A DNA stretch of 64,000 nucleotides, taken from Chitinophagaceae bacterium. Lineage in GTDB: Bacteria > Bacteroidota > Bacteroidia > Chitinophagales > Chitinophagaceae. The stretch is taken from contig JADKAJ010000008.1 in NCBI GenBank assembly GCA_016719165.1, positions 42,689-106,688 of the forward strand, given 5' to 3'. Below the pieces are notes generated by a model. It searched no databases. It saw only the letters and a list, made by a program, of their open reading frames with translations, and was not told where the DNA came from. The translations under genes were made by a program, and so were the position numbers. Shown piece by piece: positions 1 to 9,035 of this stretch. The first letter of the stretch is position 1; the number at the start of each line of letters is the position of its first letter.

Positions 1-312
1 TATGGCGCTACTATTATTCTCACCCATTTACTGGGAGGCTTCACATTTTATACTTTATACGGACACCTGAGTTTACATTCAATTAAAAATCTCCGGGAAG
101 GAGAACTGGTAAAAAGGGGTGAGGTATTTGCAGAATTTGGTGTCCCCGCTGAAAATGGCAGCTGGCCGCCTCATTTGCATTTTCAATTGATACTTGATAT
201 AGGAGAATGGAAAGGTGATTATCCCGGTGTTTGTAAATTTTCAGAAAAGGAACAATGGGTTGCCAACAGCCCTGACCCGGATATTATTTTACAGTTGAAC
301 CAGTACTTATAG
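1..312 (+). CDS. M23-family metallopeptidase, C-terminal part
   Basis: The left edge cuts this gene; 103 codons remain in frame 1, ending in TAG at 310-312. The product resembles a LytM/M23 zinc endopeptidase that cleaves peptidoglycan cross-bridges in the envelope. Visible are a YGH turn (H22 of the fragment) and the HLH zinc-ligand motif at residues 58-60, followed by FQL. The tail after the HLH (GDYPGVCKF, then SPDPD) fits a Bacteroidota subgroup of M23 proteins, recalled rather than searched. Domains upstream of the edge cannot be seen, so a fusion is possible. The next gene is convergent, 12 nt away. Confidence 0.75.
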   Translation, partial: YGATIILTHLLGGFTFYTLYGHLSLHSIKNLREGELVKRGEVFAEFGVPAENGSWPPHLHFQLILDIGEWKGDYPGVCKFSEKEQWVANSPDPDIILQLNQYL

Positions 313-324
313 ATATGGATCTGT

Positions 325-972
325 TTAGGCCTTCAGTAATTTAAAAGCATGCTTCCACTGATTCCGGATAAAGCCCGGAATGCACCATAATATACAAAGG
401 GGTTCAATGGCTCTCGCTGCTTCCACTCCTCCCATATCTTCTGTTTCCCATCCAAATGATGTTAAAATACCAGTTACTGTTTTCTTAGCTCCCTCATCAT
501 TTCCGCATATGAACATAGTGGGTGTGCCACCGGCAAATTGTGGTTTATACATAAATGCATTACCAACACTATTGAAAGCTTTTACCAGTTTTGCATCCGG
601 CAATATCTTCTGAATTCTTTCCATCAGCGAATCTTCGAGTGTAGTGAAATATTTGAGTACTCCATTATCTGGCGGAATTGCTGCAATAGGATTGGTAGTA
701 TCTATTACTGTTTTTTCAAAAAAATGTTCTTTGCCTGCCAGCGCAATTGCATCTTCAACAGCAAGCCCACTAACAGCAAGAACAATAATATCTCCGAACT
801 GGGCAGTTTCCTGGAAAGAACCTGCCAGGCCATCAGTATTTTCCTTTTGCCAGTTTACCATTTCTTCCTTTGAAATATTTCGGGTACCCAGTATTACTTT
901 ATACCCTTCTTTTAAAAAAGCAGAGGCCAATACCCGGCCTACAGGTCCTGAACCGATGACTCCGATTTTCAT
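325..972 (-). CDS. NAD(P)-binding oxidoreductase, F420-reductase-like
   Basis: A 215-residue Rossmann-fold protein beginning MKIGVIGSGPVG, a glycine-rich dinucleotide loop at residues 4-12, followed by GTRN at the end of strand 2, which suits NADP. The overall form matches NADPH-dependent F420 reductase-like proteins (TIGR01915/COG2085 type). These also occur in bacteria without F420, so the true substrate is unknown. The open frame extends upstream into ruvB, but ATG 970-972 is the sensible start because the glycine loop follows at once. It is divergent from ruvB across 57 nt that must hold both promoters. Confidence 0.7.
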   Translation of the reverse strand: MKIGVIGSGPVGRVLASAFLKEGYKVILGTRNISKEEMVNWQKENTDGLAGSFQETAQFGDIIVLAVSGLAVEDAIALAGKEHFFEKTVIDTTNPIAAIPPDNGVLKYFTTLEDSLMERIQKILPDAKLVKAFNSVGNAFMYKPQFAGGTPTMFICGNDEGAKKTVTGILTSFGWETEDMGGVEAARAIEPLCILWCIPGFIRNQWKHAFKLLKA

Positions 973-1029
973 AACTGTCCGTTTTTCTTTTTTAATAATT
1001 AGCTTTACAAATATTAAGAAAAAAAATTG

Positions 1030-2058
1030 ATGGCTAATCCTAACCTCAATAGTGATAAGCAGGGCCTGGCGGCGGTGGACAAGGAATTTGAAAATAATAT
1101 CCGGCCTGCTGCTATTGCAGATTTTTCCGGTCAGGACCAGATCATTGAAAATCTGCGCATTTTTATTAAGGCTGCCAAGATCCGTGGCGAGGCATTGGAC
1201 CATGTTTTATTTCATGGGCCTCCCGGTTTGGGGAAAACAACGCTATCGAGAATCGTAGCCAATGAACTGGGGGTGAATATTAAAGAAACTTCAGGTCCGG
1301 TAATAGAAAAGCCCGGTGATCTTGCTGGCCTGCTTACCAGTTTGGAAGCTAATGATGTTCTGTTTATTGATGAAATACACCGACTGAGTACAGTGGTGGA
1401 AGAATACCTGTATGCAGCAATGGAAGATTACCGCATAGATATTATGATTGATTCCGGTCCCAATGCAAGAAGCATCCAGATCAATCTCAATCCATTTACG
1501 TTAATTGGGGCTACTACCAGGAGTGGGTTGCTCACAGCTCCATTATTATCAAGATTTGCCATTAAATCAAGACTGGAATATTATACTTCAGCAGTGCTGA
1601 ATAAGATCATTCATAGATCTGCAGGGATATTAGGTACTAACATTTCAAAAGAGGCGGTGGAAGAAATTGGCAGAAGAAGCCGGGGCACACCCAGAATAGC
1701 AAATGGCTTGCTCAGGAGGGTTAGAGATTTTGCCCAGGTATTAAATGACGGTCAAATTGATTTTGGTATCACACAACATGCTTTAAAGGCATTGAATGTG
1801 GATGAGCATGGGTTGGATGATATGGATAACAGGATACTTGCCACCATCATTGATAAATTCAAAGGCGGGCCTGTCGGCATCACCACCATTGCCACAGCAG
1901 TAGGAGAAGAAGCGGGTACATTGGAAGAAGTGTATGAACCTTTTTTGATACAGGAAGGTTTTTTACAACGAACCCCAAGAGGCAGAGAAGTGACAGCGAA
2001 AGCGTATGAGCATTTGGGGAAATCCCGTCCGAACACCCCCGGTTCATTATTCTCCTAA
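1030..2058 (+). CDS. ruvB: Holliday junction branch migration ATPase RuvB
   Basis: A 342-residue AAA+ motor that drives Holliday junction migration with RuvA during recombination and fork repair. Walker A is GPPGLGKT at residues 63-70, Walker B ends in DEIH at 114-117, the sensor GATTR is at 160-164, and a C-terminal winged helix contains GFLQRTPRGR. Length matches the family. A TTG one codon upstream (1027) also opens the frame, but ATG 1030 is preferred. ruvA and ruvC are not adjacent. An imperfect hairpin follows the stop. Confidence 0.97.
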   Translation: MANPNLNSDKQGLAAVDKEFENNIRPAAIADFSGQDQIIENLRIFIKAAKIRGEALDHVLFHGPPGLGKTTLSRIVANELGVNIKETSGPVIEKPGDLAGLLTSLEANDVLFIDEIHRLSTVVEEYLYAAMEDYRIDIMIDSGPNARSIQINLNPFTLIGATTRSGLLTAPLLSRFAIKSRLEYYTSAVLNKIIHRSAGILGTNISKEAVEEIGRRSRGTPRIANGLLRRVRDFAQVLNDGQIDFGITQHALKALNVDEHGLDDMDNRILATIIDKFKGGPVGITTIATAVGEEAGTLEEVYEPFLIQEGFLQRTPRGREVTAKAYEHLGKSRPNTPGSLFS

Positions 2059-2060
2059 AA

Positions 2061-2089
2061 AATGAATGCCCTGGTCAGGGGCACTCATT
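2061..2089. terminator. Bidirectional hairpin between ruvB and the response regulator
   Basis: An imperfect inverted repeat (AATGAATGCCC against GGGGCACTCATT, one A-C mismatch) lies just after the ruvB stop, between two convergent genes. It could end transcription from both sides. A clear T-tract is weak on the plus strand. Confidence 0.45.
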
Positions 2090-2124
2090 TGGGTATATTA
2101 AAAATTTTCTAATCAGCCCATTTC

Positions 2125-2820
2125 TTACTGCACTACCAGCCTGAATCCATTACCATGAATATTCACAATTTCAATCTTCTCATCATCTTTCAGGTATTTT
2201 CTTAGCTTGGCAATGTACACATCCATACTGCGGCCATTGAAGTAAGTATCGCTGCCCCATATTTTTTTCAGGGCTGCTTCTCTTGGCAACAGATCATTCA
2301 GGTGTTCAGCCAGCATTTTCAGTAACTCATTTTCTTTGGGAGATAATGTTTGTGTTACTCCGTTATGAATCAATTGACGCAATTTAGGATTGAAGTGATA
2401 ACTGGACAGGTCAAACTCTTTGTTCTCACTTTCCTTATTCTGCTCTTCGTTCCTTTTCAGGATAGCTTTTATTTTCAGGAGCAGCACTTCACTGTCAAAC
2501 GGTTTGGTGATATAATCATCGGCGCCGAGCTTATAGCCTTGTATCACATCTTCCTTCATTGTTTTGGCGCTGAGGAAGAAGAGCGGAATATCAGGGTCCA
2601 CATCCCGTATTTCTTCTGCAAGGGTAAATCCGTCCATATTAGGCATCATTACATCCAGCAGGCAGAGTTCAAATTTTTCCCGTTGAAAAGCAGCCAGGCC
2701 AAGCCGGCCATCTCTTTCCAGCGTAACATCATAGTCATTTAATTCCAGGTAATTCTTTAGAACACTTCCAAGATTCGGATCATCTTCGCACAACAAAATT
2801 TTAGGTTTCTTAGCTTCCAT
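2125..2820 (-). CDS. OmpR/PhoB-family response regulator
   Basis: A 231-residue two-component regulator. The receiver domain (about 6-120) has the acidic pair E12/D13, phospho-acceptor D56 in LLDVMMP, S84 and K106. A winged-helix DNA-binding domain covers about 135-228 and ends in a typical GNGFRL hairpin. No histidine kinase gene is next to it, so it is an orphan here. It resembles RprY-type regulators of Bacteroidota, but the target genes cannot be told from sequence. It is divergent from the GroES-like gene. Confidence 0.9.
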   Translation of the reverse strand: MEAKKPKILLCEDDPNLGSVLKNYLELNDYDVTLERDGRLGLAAFQREKFELCLLDVMMPNMDGFTLAEEIRDVDPDIPLFFLSAKTMKEDVIQGYKLGADDYITKPFDSEVLLLKIKAILKRNEEQNKESENKEFDLSSYHFNPKLRQLIHNGVTQTLSPKENELLKMLAEHLNDLLPREAALKKIWGSDTYFNGRSMDVYIAKLRKYLKDDEKIEIVNIHGNGFRLVVQ

Positions 2821-2907
2821 TGTCTGGTGGTTTTATATTAGTGACAAATAAAGTTAAAGCATTTCGGGGGTTCAAGTATCCGGGCTGAATATTTTGTTAA
2901 AACACCG

Positions 2908-2937
2908 TTGTTTCAACCCCTTTGCTTTCTACTTTTG
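2908..2937 (+). promoter_or_regulatory. Bacteroidota-type promoter for the GroES-like gene
   Basis: TTG at 2908-2910, 19 nt, then TACTTTTG at 2930-2937, a full match to TAnnTTTG. The start codon at 2962 is 24 nt downstream. It supports placing the start at 2962 rather than upstream in the open frame. Confidence 0.65.
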
Positions 2938-2961
2938 CTGTATATAATAAAAAACTGTGCC

Positions 2962-3333
2962 ATGCATATCACTCCTGACAACAGGCTGAAGAAATTAATA
3001 GTAATTGGCGACCGGATGCTGATAAAACCCACCCGGCCAGATGAAAGAACTGCCAGTGGACTCTACCTGCCACCAGGTGTACAGGAAAAGGAAAAAGTGC
3101 AGCAAGGTTATGTGATAAAAACGGGCCCCGGTTATGCTATTCCTATGCCGGTAGAAAATGAAAGCTGGAAAGGCGAAGAGGAACAGGTCAAATACGTACC
3201 CTTACAGGCAAAAGAAGGCGACCTGGCTATTTTCCTGCTTAGCGGTGCTACCGAAGTGATTTACGAGAATGAAAAATATTTCATCGTGCCGCAAAGTGCT
3301 ATCCTGATGCTGGAAAGGGAAGAGGATCTATAA
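2962..3333 (+). CDS. GroES-like co-chaperonin family protein
   Basis: A 123-residue protein with the GroES fold signature: GDRMLIKPTRPDERTASGLYLP near the N terminus, a KV-Q-GYVIKTGPG strand, and a C-terminal segment KYFIVPQSAIL. It is longer than classical GroES (about 95 residues), with extra sequence in the middle, and no groEL lies beside it. The likely role is a chaperonin cap or a GroES-fold relative; which one cannot be decided here. The start is ATG 2962, just downstream of a good promoter. Confidence 0.7.
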   Translation: MHITPDNRLKKLIVIGDRMLIKPTRPDERTASGLYLPPGVQEKEKVQQGYVIKTGPGYAIPMPVENESWKGEEEQVKYVPLQAKEGDLAIFLLSGATEVIYENEKYFIVPQSAILMLEREEDL

Positions 3334-3375
3334 CAACTAAAACTTTTCGATTAACTTTCATTCAAAATTATCCAA

Positions 3376-4923
3376 ATGGCAGATAGTACAAAGTTCCTGG
3401 AAGTGGTAAAAGCAGGTTATACATTCAAAGGTGAGGCATTCAAAATTGGTTGTGCGATGCTGGATGGTCATGTTGTTACCGGGGCAGATGTATTACTGCC
3501 TTTTAAAACACTAAACCGGCATGGATTGATTGCCGGGGCTACGGGTACCGGTAAAACCAAAACATTGCAGGTACTGGCCGAAGGCTTAAGTGATGCCAGT
3601 ATACCAGTATTAATGATGGATATAAAAGGTGACCTGAGTGGTATTGCCGCAGCAGGTACTGTAAATGATAAAATATCAGATCGTTGTCAGAAATTAACTA
3701 TTGAGTATAAGCCAACTGCATATCCTGTTGATCTGCTTACATTGAGTGAACAAAAAGGAGCAAGATTACGGGCTACAGTAAGTGAATTTGGACCTGTGCT
3801 GCTTTCAAAAATTTTGGGACTGAATGATACGCAGGGGGGCTTTGTGGCAATGATCTTCAAATACTGCGATGATAACAAACTGCCTTTACTGGATTTAAAG
3901 GATTTTATAAAAGTGCTGCAATTTGTAAGTGATGAAGGAAAAGCAGAATTGGAAAAAACGTACGGGAAAATATCCACCACTTCTACCGGTACTATTCTTC
4001 GCAAGGTCATTGAATTGCAACAACAGGGGGCAGATGTGTTTTTTGGAGAAAAAAGTTTTGAAGTTGAAGACCTGATGCGTATCAATAATGAAGGAAAAGG
4101 AATGATTTCTATTGTCAGGGTTACAGATTTGCAGGATCGGCCGAAACTTTTTTCTACGTTCATGCTGCAATTACTCGCAGAACTTTATGCCACATTACCT
4201 GAAGAAGGTGATATGGACAAACCAAAACTGGTGATGTTCATTGATGAAGCGCATCTTATTTTCCAGGAAGCAAATGAGGCCTTATTACAGCAGATTGAAA
4301 CCATCGTCAAGCTTATCCGTTCAAAAGGAATTGGTATCTATTTCTGTACGCAAAACCCGATGGATGTACCAGCTTCCGTACTGGCACAGTTGGGATTGAA
4401 AGTGCAACATGCCTTAAGGGCCTTCACAGCAGCTGATAGAAAAGTTATCAAGCAAACTTCGGAGAATTACCCGGAAACAGAATTTTATACGACAGAAGAC
4501 CTGATCACTCAATTGGGAACTGGTGAGGCATTGGTAACCATTCTGAATGAAAAAGGAATTCCAACGCCATTGGTGCATTGTATGATCCGTCCGCCTCAAA
4601 GCCGGATGGATATTTTAACTGATACCGAAATTGATGCTCTTGTAAGCAAATCTAAAATAGCTGCTAAATACAATGAAGTGATCGATAACAAGAGTGCTTA
4701 TGAGATACTTACGGAGAAATTAGAAGCAGCAGCCAAAAGGGAGGAAGCGAAGAAGGAGCAGGAAGCAGAAAATAAGGCAGACAAGAAACCTGCCAAGAAG
4801 GAAAAAGGATTTTTTGATGACCCAACGGTACGAAGCATGACAAGAACAGCCGGGAACACGATTGTCCGGTCCCTGTTGGGTGTATTGGGCCTGGGTGGCA
4901 GAAGGCGGAAGAGCCTATTTTAA
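3376..4923 (+). CDS. HerA-like ATPase (DUF853/YjgR type)
   Basis: A 515-residue P-loop ATPase of the HerA/FtsK group. Walker A GATGTGKT is at residues 54-61 and Walker B IDEAH at about 289-293. The C terminus (about 445-480) is rich in Lys, Glu and Ala and likely disordered, ending in a basic RRRK stretch. Members of this family form hexameric rings that may pump or process DNA; the physiological role of the YjgR branch is not established. The 3' end overlaps the convergent recQ by 9 nt. Confidence 0.8.
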   Translation: MADSTKFLEVVKAGYTFKGEAFKIGCAMLDGHVVTGADVLLPFKTLNRHGLIAGATGTGKTKTLQVLAEGLSDASIPVLMMDIKGDLSGIAAAGTVNDKISDRCQKLTIEYKPTAYPVDLLTLSEQKGARLRATVSEFGPVLLSKILGLNDTQGGFVAMIFKYCDDNKLPLLDLKDFIKVLQFVSDEGKAELEKTYGKISTTSTGTILRKVIELQQQGADVFFGEKSFEVEDLMRINNEGKGMISIVRVTDLQDRPKLFSTFMLQLLAELYATLPEEGDMDKPKLVMFIDEAHLIFQEANEALLQQIETIVKLIRSKGIGIYFCTQNPMDVPASVLAQLGLKVQHALRAFTAADRKVIKQTSENYPETEFYTTEDLITQLGTGEALVTILNEKGIPTPLVHCMIRPPQSRMDILTDTEIDALVSKSKIAAKYNEVIDNKSAYEILTEKLEAAAKREEAKKEQEAENKADKKPAKKEKGFFDDPTVRSMTRTAGNTIVRSLLGVLGLGGRRRKSLF

Positions 4924-6819
4924 TCTTACCCAGCCATTTTTATCCATTTCAATTTTATTTTCAGCCTGAAGGAATTCAATCACTTTCCAGGCTTTTTCCT
5001 TCTTAATACCATTGAGTTTTAATAGCAGGTCTTTGGTATGCAGTGATTCAAATTTGATCATATTGATGATCCGGTGATACAGGTTCTCAAATTCTTCCCT
5101 GGTTAATTTGGCTGCTTTTTGCCGCAGGCAATTATCACAGATTCCACATGCCCTGATACTGTCATCACCAAAATAGCTGCCAATGATACGGCTACGGCAT
5201 TCTGCTTCTTCTTTTACATATTCCACCATTTGCTTCATTCGTTGCTGAAACTGTTCTTTGCGCTTATTATATGCAGCCATATTGATGGAAATGTCTTCCG
5301 CTTTGATGCGATTGCGAAGCAGGTAAAGCTGGGGTGTATCTTTTTGTGGTTTGTATTCGATTATCCGGAAGCGATGCAGTTCAATCAACTGTTTTTTTAC
5401 TTCTTCTACGTCTTGTTTCATCAGCCCCGCAATTACTTTTTCTGAAATAAATGTTTGCTGATCGAAAATCCCTTCATAGGCCCGGAGTAATATTTTAATA
5501 CAGGAATCTAATCCTGCATTGGATCTTTCAAATTCATACAGCGAGTCCTTATTTACAGTAAATACAACCGAAGAAGGAAGAAAAACCTGTTCGTTAAAAG
5601 ATATCCAGTCTTCCTGTTCCAATGCTTTTAACGAATATAAAGTGGTGTGGCTGCTGCAATTGAATTTTTTCAGAAAGTCTGAAATATCAAAATCATAATA
5701 TTGTCCTTCTCCTGTGCCAGTGGGTATTTGCAGGTAGTTGGCTACTGACTGGTAAATATTTCTGATTTCTTCCAGCGAAGGAAAACGGAGCGCTGCCATT
5801 TCCTGCAGTTCCTGCAAGTCTCTTTCATCATATAAAAGAACAGCGTAAGAAGTCTTGCCATCCCGCCCGGCACGACCAGCTTCCTGGTAATAGTTTTCCA
5901 GACAATCCGGAACATCTGCATGCACTACGGTCCTTACATCCGGTTTGTCAATACCCATACCGAATGCATTCGTACATACAATCACCCTTGTTTTATTACT
6001 GATCCATGCTTCCTGTTTTTTATTTCTTTCTTCCTGCACCAGTCCGGCATGGTAGTAATCGGCTGAAATCTTTTGTAATTGCAATAATTCACTTATTTCT
6101 TTAGTTCTTTTCCGGCTCTTGCAATACACAATGCTGCTCCCGGGAACTTTCCTCACTATCTCAATTATCTTATTGATTTTAGAATCAACTTTAAAAACAC
6201 TGTAAGAAAGATTAGACCTTTCAAAAGACTGCCGAAAGATCTCATCATTCCTGAATTCTAATTTTTCGCAAATATCATGCTGTACAGCAGGTGTGGCCGA
6301 TGCTGTTAAAGCAAGCACCGGTACTCCTGGCAACTCTTCTCTCAATGCTGCAATTCTAAGGTAAGGGGGACGAAAATCATAACCCCACTGTGAAATACAA
6401 TGAGCTTCATCCACCGCTACCAGATTAATACCAAGTCCGGGTAGGTATTCTTTAAATAAGGAAGTTTCCAACCGTTCCGGAGAAACATATAAAAATTTAC
6501 AATTGCTATCGGAAGCTACTTTGAATGTATTGATAACTTCTTTACGGCTCATCCCGGAATAAATAGCGAAAGCAGTAATTCCTTTACGACGAAGATTCTC
6601 CACCTGGTCTTTCATCAACGCAATCAAAGGAGAAATGACAAGGCATAAACCTTCCCTTGCCATTGCAGGTACCTGGTAACAAAGAGATTTACCACCACCG
6701 GTCGGCATCAGGGCTAATGTATCTCTACCTTTCAGAACCGCATTGATAATATCCTCTTGCAGGGGACGAAAGCTATCGAAGCCCCAGTACCGTTTTAATA
6801 TGGAGTGGATATCCGCCAT
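4915..6819 (-). CDS. recQ: ATP-dependent DNA helicase RecQ
   Basis: A 634-residue superfamily 2 helicase that unwinds DNA 3' to 5' in recombination and repair. Walker A MPTGGGKS is at 38-45, DEAH at 137-140, and the RecQ-specific aromatic-rich loop CISQWGYDFRP follows directly. The zinc site of the RQC region is present near residue 550 (a Cys, then CGICDNC). No HRDC domain is evident; the tail is a short helical segment instead. The start is ATG 6817-6819, 14 nt after the copper ATPase stop, so the two genes are probably co-transcribed. Confidence 0.93.
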   Translation of the reverse strand: MADIHSILKRYWGFDSFRPLQEDIINAVLKGRDTLALMPTGGGKSLCYQVPAMAREGLCLVISPLIALMKDQVENLRRKGITAFAIYSGMSRKEVINTFKVASDSNCKFLYVSPERLETSLFKEYLPGLGINLVAVDEAHCISQWGYDFRPPYLRIAALREELPGVPVLALTASATPAVQHDICEKLEFRNDEIFRQSFERSNLSYSVFKVDSKINKIIEIVRKVPGSSIVYCKSRKRTKEISELLQLQKISADYYHAGLVQEERNKKQEAWISNKTRVIVCTNAFGMGIDKPDVRTVVHADVPDCLENYYQEAGRAGRDGKTSYAVLLYDERDLQELQEMAALRFPSLEEIRNIYQSVANYLQIPTGTGEGQYYDFDISDFLKKFNCSSHTTLYSLKALEQEDWISFNEQVFLPSSVVFTVNKDSLYEFERSNAGLDSCIKILLRAYEGIFDQQTFISEKVIAGLMKQDVEEVKKQLIELHRFRIIEYKPQKDTPQLYLLRNRIKAEDISINMAAYNKRKEQFQQRMKQMVEYVKEEAECRSRIIGSYFGDDSIRACGICDNCLRQKAAKLTREEFENLYHRIINMIKFESLHTKDLLLKLNGIKKEKAWKVIEFLQAENKIEMDKNGWVRLK

Positions 6820-6833
6820 CGGGAAGTGTGAAT

Positions 6834-8945
6834 TTACACTACTTTCTTAACGAAGAGACGTACTGAATTAATAGCCAGCACCACATCACTCAATCCCATC
6901 ACCAATGCACCGAATGTGGGAGTAAGAAAACCAAAAGCTGCTACGGGAATAGCAATAATATTGTAAGCAAAAGCCCAGAAGAGATTCTGCTTTATCGTTA
7001 AATAGGTGTGTTTGCCTAACCCCAGGGCAGTAGGAAGATTTTTTAAACCATGATTCATGAGTACAACCTGTGCACTTTGTACGGCGATCTGCGAGGCATC
7101 GTTCATGGAAATACCGATCGTTGCTTTGGCTAATGCCGGGGCGTCATTAATGCCATCACCCACCATGGCTGTTGGTACAAAGGAACTCAGTTCCGCTACT
7201 TTATTTAATTTTTGCTGTGGCGTTTGTTCAGCAAATACAGTATCAATTCCAAGTTTCACTGCCAGTTGAGTGCATGTAGCCAGCCTGTCTCCGCTTAACA
7301 AAATTGTTTTTATATCCTTACTATGGAGATAATCAATGATACTCTTTGCTTCTGGCCTTATTTCATCCTTTACATCAATCCAGCCCAGTAACAAACCATT
7401 GCGTAGAATATAGACGTTATGTGTATCATCTTTTGTTAATCCTTCAGCACATTTATAAGAACCAGCTGTGTAGTTATTCCCATCTTTATCTTCAGCCTGC
7501 ATACCCAGGCCCTTTACTTCTTCAATTTTCTTCCATTGAATCTGGTCTTTTGTCTTCCAGGCGTCTGTTATGCATTTGGCAATCGGGTGGTTGGAATATT
7601 TTTCAAGTGAAAAAACGGTCTTTTTAAATTGTTCTTCATCACCATTCAATGCCCGGAAGCCATCCACAATAAATTTTCCGGTTGTCAGTGTTCCTGTTTT
7701 ATCAAATACCACCTGTTTGATGTCTTTGAATGTTTCCAGGCTGGTAGCGTTGCGGAAAAGAATTCCGGTTTTTGCAGCTCTTCCGAGTCCAACGGCAATA
7801 GCAGCCGGAGTAGCTAACCCCATCGCACAGGGGCAGGCAATCACTAATACAGCAATACTTCTCATCAGTGCAGGGGTGAAATCTTTTAAAACGATCCAGC
7901 TTGCAATCAAAGTAACAGCTGCAATAACCAGCACAACGGGGATAAATACAGCACTGATTTTATCAGCCAGTTGCTGGACAGGAGGTTTTTCTCCCTGTGC
8001 CTGTTTCACCATATTTATTATGCCTGATAAAACAGTGTCATCTCCAACTGCCGTTACCTGTGCTTTCACGGTTCCATCATGTATGATACTGCCACCAATG
8101 AGTTTATCTTTTGCATATTTATGAACTGGTAAACTCTCACCGGTAATAATGGCTTCATTTACATGTACATCACCCCATAGTACTTTGCAGTCAACCGGAA
8201 CCTGCTCTCCGCTTTTTATAAGAATTAGATCACCCACTCTTAATTGTATATTTTCAACCGGGAACACATGTTCTTTATGTTCGTCATCAAAAGCAATCAT
8301 ATTGGCCATCACTTTTTGTGATTTCACCAATTTATTAAGTTCTCTTTGAGTAGATGCGATAGAAACATCTTCTAAAAAATTGCCAAGAAAGACCAAAGTG
8401 ATAATGGTGGCTGCAGTTTCATAGAACATATATTGTGCCGCCTGCCCTGTTAATGAACCGTATAAGCTGTAAACAAATGCTGCTGTTGAACCTATCGCTA
8501 TCAGCACATTCATATTTGGCATACCGTTGCGGATACTTTTCCATGCACTTTTGCCAAAGAAGCCCATACCGACGAAATATACGGGAATAGTAAGAGCCAG
8601 CTGCACCCAGTGATTCATCAGCCAATGAATATGAATGCCCGGAATCATATGCAGCATTAATACAGCTGTAAAAGGGAAACAGAACCAGAATCGTTGCAGA
8701 TGAGTGGTGAGAAAGGGTTTTCTTTTTAAGCTTTCAGGCTTGTGTTCAGCCACTTCGTAGCCCAGCCCGTTAATGCCAGTAGCAATCTCCTTTTCATTAA
8801 ACTGGCCTTTTACATCGAAGCTTACATCACCCGTGGCAAAATTCACCTTAATGTTCTTCATCCCCTTTTTTTCAAGGTATTTTTGAATGTTCAATGCACA
8901 GGTGGTGCAATCCATTCCATCAACTTTCCATTGTACCTGTTCCAT
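6834..8945 (-). CDS. copA: Copper-type P1B ATPase
   Basis: A 703-residue heavy-metal ATPase that pumps Cu(I)-like ions out of the cytoplasm. There is one N-terminal HMA domain with GMDCTTC (C13, C16), TGES in the actuator domain, the CPC transport motif at 371-373, phospho-acceptor D415 in DKTGT, and GDGINDAP near the C terminus. CPC together with the HMA Cys pair points to copper or silver rather than zinc. It is the first gene of a unit with recQ and is divergent from tsaE. A putative -7 box lies only 4 nt from the ATG. Confidence 0.92.
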   Translation of the reverse strand: MEQVQWKVDGMDCTTCALNIQKYLEKKGMKNIKVNFATGDVSFDVKGQFNEKEIATGINGLGYEVAEHKPESLKRKPFLTTHLQRFWFCFPFTAVLMLHMIPGIHIHWLMNHWVQLALTIPVYFVGMGFFGKSAWKSIRNGMPNMNVLIAIGSTAAFVYSLYGSLTGQAAQYMFYETAATIITLVFLGNFLEDVSIASTQRELNKLVKSQKVMANMIAFDDEHKEHVFPVENIQLRVGDLILIKSGEQVPVDCKVLWGDVHVNEAIITGESLPVHKYAKDKLIGGSIIHDGTVKAQVTAVGDDTVLSGIINMVKQAQGEKPPVQQLADKISAVFIPVVLVIAAVTLIASWIVLKDFTPALMRSIAVLVIACPCAMGLATPAAIAVGLGRAAKTGILFRNATSLETFKDIKQVVFDKTGTLTTGKFIVDGFRALNGDEEQFKKTVFSLEKYSNHPIAKCITDAWKTKDQIQWKKIEEVKGLGMQAEDKDGNNYTAGSYKCAEGLTKDDTHNVYILRNGLLLGWIDVKDEIRPEAKSIIDYLHSKDIKTILLSGDRLATCTQLAVKLGIDTVFAEQTPQQKLNKVAELSSFVPTAMVGDGINDAPALAKATIGISMNDASQIAVQSAQVVLMNHGLKNLPTALGLGKHTYLTIKQNLFWAFAYNIIAIPVAAFGFLTPTFGALVMGLSDVVLAINSVRLFVKKVV

Positions 8946-8949
8946 TCTA

Positions 8950-8957
8950 CAAAATTA
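8950..8957 (-). promoter_or_regulatory. Putative -7 box of the copper ATPase gene
   Basis: On the minus strand this reads TAATTTTG, a full TAnnTTTG match, with only 4 nt before the ATG at 8945. No TTG at the right distance was found. If used, the transcript would be leaderless or nearly so. Confidence 0.4.
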
Positions 8958-9023
8958 CCCAAACTGGCAAAGCCTTTTTTCCGACAAGGGGAATATGTTT
9001 ACAACATGGTTGCTTTATCGTAC

Positions 9024-9031
9024 TAAATTTG
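9024..9031 (+). promoter_or_regulatory. Putative -7 box of tsaE
   Basis: TAAATTTG, matching TAnnTTTG, sits 4 nt before the ATG of tsaE. No clear -33 box was seen. The spacing implies a leaderless transcript. Confidence 0.4.
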
Positions 9032-9035
9032 CCGT

